Below are positions 59,489 through 64,000 of a DNA stretch of 64,000 nucleotides, in pieces. The stretch lies in the NCBI GenBank assembly GCA_030272155.1, contig CP126203.1, forward strand, positions 3,162,001-3,226,000, given 5' to 3'. Position 1 is the first letter of the stretch. The number at the start of each line of letters is the position of its first letter. The notes beneath the pieces are model-generated. The model did no database searches. It saw nothing but the letters and a program-made list of their open reading frames with translations, and had not been told where the DNA came from. Made by a program: the position numbers and the translations under genes. This DNA comes from Tetradesmus obliquus (Eukaryota; Chlorophyta; Chlorophyceae; Sphaeropleales; Scenedesmaceae).

Positions 59489-60540
59489 GCAGCAGCACAG
59501 CTGTGGTGATGGGACGGGGTATTGCTCAGCTGTCCATGCGGCAGCGCAGCCGCTGTTCGGCTGCCTGTAGGCTGGCAGGAGTGTGAGCATGGGAGCGCTG
59601 CTGCTGGGCTGGGCTGGGCGGCTGCGTGGGCAGAGCACAGTGCAGGGTGCAGCGCGCAGCAGTTGCTCTGCAGCTGCTGCTGTGTACTTGATTTTCATTT
59701 GGCGCCCAGTGACAGACACGTATGTTGTGGGCTCGCCTGTGTGTTCTTGGGGGCTTTTTTGGAACAAGCAGAGTAGGTGTCTGCTTGATGCTGTGTGGCA
59801 GTTTAAGGCTTTGTAGCAACAGGACTAGCTCAACCATTCTGGCATGTGTTGTGTGGCTCGTCCCTGCACGTACAAAGGCGTCTGCTTGCTGCTGTAAGGG
59901 CATCGCCGTCCAGCAGCAGTGGCATGTGCATGGGAGCGTCCGACCAACACGCGTTGGTGACTGACTGCAATGGTGTTTCATTCTGGTGTTGCTGGGTCGT
60001 CTGGGCAGTTTTTGGTGCCCCATTATACATATGCATGGACTGCAGCAACTTATTGAGGTTGCTGTGACATCAGCGTGCAATCTTGCTCCTGACGGGGCAG
60101 CTGCGCATGTTGTGTTGGAGACGCTTACGACAAGTTGTTCACTGACCAAAGGGCCACACCATCAGGCCCTGGACTTTGGCATGCAGCATGTCTGTACCAT
60201 CAGTATGAATTCAGGGCAAGGAAGGGGTCTGGTCTGTTGCTGATAAGCAGGGACTTTTACCATTGATTCTCCTTATGCTGCTCCGTCTGTAACAGTAAAC
60301 TCTCTGTTTGGCCACTGCATCTGGCACCCCATTCAAGAATAGTTCACATCTGACCATGCCACAGAATGCAAACACGGTTTGCTTGTGGCACAAGCCGGCA
60401 ACGAGTTAATGGCCTGGCCAGTAGAAGCGGTCTCTTGCTTCCTGCGACTCTTCAAACTGCGTCAGCCTGCATCACTGAGCTGCTACTTGACAGATTCGTG
60501 AGTACTGCCCTCGCCGTGTCAGGCGCATCATCAGCCACCC
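59489..60540. other. Convergent 3' flanks of H1 and the NYN gene
   Basis: The two genes end towards each other here. No conserved coding pattern is seen; the region is probably both 3' UTRs. Confidence 0.5.
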
Positions 60541-63102
60541 TCAGCCGTACAAAATATCATCCCAACCTACAAATGTAACACGCTCATCCTCCCTCATGAG
60601 CCAAGTATTGCTGAAGGCGCCGCCCGCTGCATCCCATTCACCAGGGTGCCTGGCTGTCACCAGCATCACCCCTGCGCCACCAGCTTGCAGGAAACTGTGC
60701 ACATCTCCTCTGAAGCCGCGGTCGTCACTGACAACAACTAAAACGCTGTCCTGCAAGCTCGGCAGCTGTTTGAGCAGCACCTTTATGTTGCTCTTGATCG
60801 CCTCGTCTGCAGCTTGGTTGGTGTTGGGCACCTGCAGCAACACAGTCACACTTTGCAGTAAGAGCTGCACAGCAGCACGGCTGCAGCCCCTCTCAGCCAT
60901 GTTGTTCTACAGGAACGTGCATTGCTGGCCCGTAAGATGTCAAGTCATGCACATGCATGGCACCGACGTTGCTACTGGGGGGCCGTACGGTTCCACCACA
61001 AGCACCATTGGCGCATGTGTCTGTTTATGACCGACGCGGACACACGCTAACAGGTGAGCCCAACCCCACTGCTGCGACCACTGCATCATCACCCACTCTC
61101 GCATGCACTCCTACACGCGCTGCCCACCTGTATCAGCTTGACGTCGGCCTGCTGCAGCAGCAGCTGCACCGCCTGGCCTTTTTTGCCTGCTAGGTTGCTA
61201 CGAGGCAGCCCCAGGTTCTCCACAGCCCCCCTGCAGGGCAGCCGTAAGTAGCAGCAGCAGCAGCAGCAGCAGCAGCAGGCACGCGTTCTGGATGCTGTTA
61301 TGTGCACGATTGCCATGCTTCGAGGCATCACGATCTGCATTGCAAGCTGCTGCTGACCGGTGCAAATTGCATACAGGAGGTGTCAAGTGCAAAATTCCCG
61401 CTGACCAGTGATGAAAACATGCTGCCTCGACATTGCCGCACCAGTAACACTTTTTTCCTACAAACCCAGCATATCACCTGCTACAATGCATGTGTGCCTC
61501 AATCCTAGGGTGCTGCAGCTGGTGTTGGCAGTTGTACAGAACCCGCTGACCAGTGCAGAATACACGCTGCCTCGACATTGCCGCACCAGTAACGATTCTC
61601 CTTGCATACCCAGCATAACACCGCTACACTGCATGTGGGCCTCAAGTCAAGGGTGCTGCGGCTGGCGCTGAGAAATGTACAGGACCCGCTGACCAGTGCA
61701 GAATACATGCTGCCTCGACATTGCCGCACCAGTAGCGCTTCTCCTTATCGCTCCCACGATACCTTGGCCCCTGCAAGCGCTTCTTGTGCTCCCGTTCGTG
61801 CAGCTCACGGAAGTGCTTGTTCAGGTCTTTGAGATTGCGACGCTGCCTGCGTAACGATAGCAGTGAGATGCACACCAAAGCTTGCAGCAGGCTGAACAGG
61901 CAGCTGCTGCAGTATCACACAAGTACTCAGGCAGCGCCAAATGTGGATATGCAGCGCAGGCAAAAGGGTCTGCAACATGCCCAGCCATGCCAGGCTGCTA
62001 CCGCTCACACATAGCATGAGCTGCTGCAGCAGCAGCCTCCACACGCTGCATAGTCACCATCATCAACTTGTAACCCATCGCCGCATAGTGTGATTAGCGA
62101 TGCGGCAATATGGGCAGGTTCCTGCTGCTCCTGAAGCACCTAACCTAAACCTAACCTAAACCTAAAACAATGACGCTCACTTGTTACACAGGGGGCACCT
62201 GAGGACCTCCGGAGTCTGCACTGCATCCAGCACATCATCCCAGCCCCAGCCGTCACTGCTGATGGTGCTGCCATCGTCGTCGTTAAAGTCAGACGCAGCT
62301 GCTGCAGAGCTGCCCGGCACGTGCTGTGTGAGGGTCCTGGTGCAGGCACATGCGTGCATCGCTTCTATGCTGCCATACTGCTGCAGTCGGCTCCGGAGGC
62401 GCCTGCGGAAGCAGCGGGAAGGCAGATAGAAAATCACATCGGCGTGTTCAATCGGCTATGCCACATACACCTGGTCAAACAGCAGAAGGGCAGGCATGCT
62501 GGTGCGGATGCTTTCACACATACGTGGAAATGCACAGCATCTGGTGACGCTGTCACGAGTTCACCGCAAACAGACACTTTGTGTGCTTGATCATGTACAG
62601 CAAACATGCCTTGATTTGAAACGCACGTTCTAGTATAAGCAGCGGAAACGGCAGCTGGCATTTACTTGGCTGGCAAAAACAATGCTGCAGCTGCTCAGCT
62701 CAGAAACATACATATGCAAAACAGGCACTGCACGCAACAGCTTAGTCAAACACCACACCCACCACATACATGCATACATCCTGTGCCACAGCCAGCAGCC
62801 CTGGAGCATGTTTGACCGTTGCTGACTGCTGCAGGATACATGCCAAGCCACAACGCATGGGCCGCATGTGCGACACATGCAGGCAAGCATGCATGCAAGT
62901 AGGCACTGCCTACTTCATCGCCACATTGCCATACAAGCCAAAGCAATAATGGCATCAGCCACGCGCCCCGGTGGAGCAGCAAAGAGAGGGAGTACTGCCC
63001 ACTCACGCAGCCACTGCTGGCAGCTCCAGCCACTCAGTAGGTGGCAAGTTGTCAAGATCCCAGAAGACATGCAGCTGCGCCTCAGCTGGCCAAGATACCA
63101 GC

Positions 63103-63138
<36 letters not shown>

Positions 63139-63765
63139 GGCTGCGGCTGTTGCTGCTGCTGCTGGTGAGCTGCAGCTGGCGTGGCAGCCTGCTGCCACTT
63201 TACTGCTGCGCCAGCATCTTGCCTGCTGGCTAGTGCCGCCGATGACACTGCAGCCTTGGGTGCCCCCGCTGCTGCTGCTGCAGCTGCTGCTGCTCCTGCA
63301 GCGCTTTGTTCCTCAATGTCTGCGTGACAAATGTCAACATGCCGGAATTCACTCAGTGTTTGGACTGTAGGATGCCAAACAGAGCTGAATGGAGATAGGT
63401 GGCGATCACGTAACCAACCAACCGCCAACACAACTGCCAAAAAGCAGCGGCTGCTGCTGCCAGCGCACAGCGTGCACCTGTATTGGCAACTCGCGCCAGC
63501 TGCAATCCGGCAGGCTTGCACAGTGTGCAAATAGATTTGAGTTGGCAGGAATATCACCGGTACCATCTGCCTTACCTCGGAACAACTTGCGCCTTCTAGA
63601 CCTGTTGCATGCGCCTGCACTGTCTCCGCTGCTCCTGTCGGCTGCATCAGAGCTGGCATATCCAACTTCACTGTTGCGCACCACCCGCGTGCACAAGGCA
63701 GCCAGGTGCTGTGTGTGTCTGCAGAGAGCTGGATGCGCTACTAACACTCTCTGCAGCAGCATCAT
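60541..63765 (-). CDS. NYN-domain (limkain/MARF1-type) putative ribonuclease with embedded C2H2 finger
   Basis: Exons on minus: 63765-63576, 63319-63007, 62402-62181, 61846-61763, 61230-61128, 60831-60541; 400 residues, all in phase. The N-terminus (MMLLQRVLVAHPALCRHTQH...) is Arg/Ser/His-rich and lacks early acidic residues, fitting an organelle presequence. A poly-Ala/Gln linker follows. The NYN (PIN-like) domain begins FWDLDNLPP (first metal-binding Asp), continues LQQYGSIEAMHACACTRTL, and ends VPNTNQAADEAIKSNI and DSVLVVVSDDRGF (second acidic cluster). Between the halves lies a canonical C2H2 finger, CPLC-x12-HFRELH, followed by EREHKKRL. The same insertion is known in plant proteins annotated as putative endonuclease with C2H2 finger. 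NYN proteins are predicted Mg-dependent RNases; this activity is inferred. The closing WLMREDERVTFVGWDDILYG is not recognised. Confidence 0.8.
61399..61745. repeat. 144-bp tandem repeat, about 2.4 copies
   Basis: CGCTGACCAGTGCAGAATAC and the following CTGCCTCGACATTGCCGCAC begin units at about 61399, 61544 and 61687. The last unit runs up to the exon at 61763-61846 of the NYN gene. Confidence 0.85.
62139..62168. repeat. Telomere-like CCTAAA/CCTAAC cluster
   Basis: Five consecutive CCTAAC or CCTAAA units in the NYN gene intron next to the donor at 62180. They are shorter than the plant/algal telomere unit CCCTAAA by one C. They may be an interstitial telomere remnant or a simple repeat. Confidence 0.6.
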
Positions 63766-63809
63766 GTGGCAGCTGCTGTGCTTAATACTGCTACTGTTGC
63801 TGCTGCACC

Positions 63810-63844
<35 letters not shown>

Positions 63845-64000
63845 CGGTAGTGACGAACTGGCTGAATTGTACCGCTTTCCCCTGCCGGGATTGCAGACGT
63901 GAAACAATAGTGTGTTTTGTAATTGACTGTCAAGCCTAGTTGTCGAAGCAGGCGGCTAGTTCAGAGATCGTACATGTATGCCACGAAGACGCTGTGGCTG
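63766..64000. other. 5' flank of the NYN gene
   Basis: Upstream of the minus-strand ATG at 63765. It starts with a CTG repeat (63810-63843) that would be transcribed as CAG in the leader. No clear core promoter motif is seen before the window ends. Confidence 0.4.

Noticed and set aside
61399..61745. Possible CRISPR-like regular repeats
   Set aside because: Units of about 144 bases are contiguous tandem copies without variable spacers, in a eukaryotic intron.

Overview
The window is nuclear DNA of a eukaryote, most likely a green alga (Chlorophyta, probably Chlorophyceae; this placement is inference). The reasons are intron-dense genes with GT-AG and a few GC-AG introns, heavy CAG/CTG microsatellites that code for poly-Gln and poly-Ala, a plant-type LRR ectodomain, a plant-type organellar AlgH/DUF179 protein, a plant-type NYN plus C2H2 nuclease, scattered TTTAGGG-like motifs, and a retroposed transcript with a TGTAA poly(A) signal just before its A-tail. 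I built exon-intron models by hand from splice sites and reading phase. All nine gene models stay in frame, although the RING gene still lacks an ATG and exon 7 of the phosphorylase gene has two possible ends.

Layout: (1) 1146-6348 (+), secreted nucleoside-phosphorylase-fold protein. (2) 7897-15012 (+), Gln-rich basic/coiled-coil (bZIP-like) candidate transcription factor; intron 1 carries an antisense retroposed insertion. (3) 15.3-21.5 kb, gene-poor, repeats only. (4) 21776-24488 (-), AlgH/UPF0301 (DUF179) protein, probably plastid-targeted. (5) 26822-29545 (+) and 31557-33597 (-), two DUF1769/Duc1-like paralogues in a tail-to-tail inverted duplication. (6) 35177-40308 (-), large type I membrane protein with a cytosolic RING-H2 finger. 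(7) 41141-55518 (+), a 27-exon gene for a 2,655-residue receptor: signal peptide, LRRs, two FnIII-like repeats, one TM helix, three class III nucleotidyl-cyclase homology domains and a 1,300-residue disordered tail. (8) 57331-59488 (+), linker histone H1. (9) 60541-63765 (-), NYN-domain (limkain/MARF1-type) putative endoribonuclease with an embedded C2H2 finger.

The most notable items are as follows. The LRR-cyclase has metal-binding Asp residues only in cyclase domain 1 and transition-state Asp/Asn/Arg residues only in domain 3, so it resembles a single-chain C1/C2 pseudo-heterodimer with a degenerate middle domain. Four genes carry partial, decayed tandem copies of their own exons, usually next to CTG/CAG repeats that also serve as 3' splice-site tracts. 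One such copy contains an inverted segment. There is also a 540-bp Harbinger-like MITE in a cyclase intron.

The genes do not form an operon or pathway. The only regulatory pairing suggested by layout is the divergent RING/cyclase promoter region (40318-41140).
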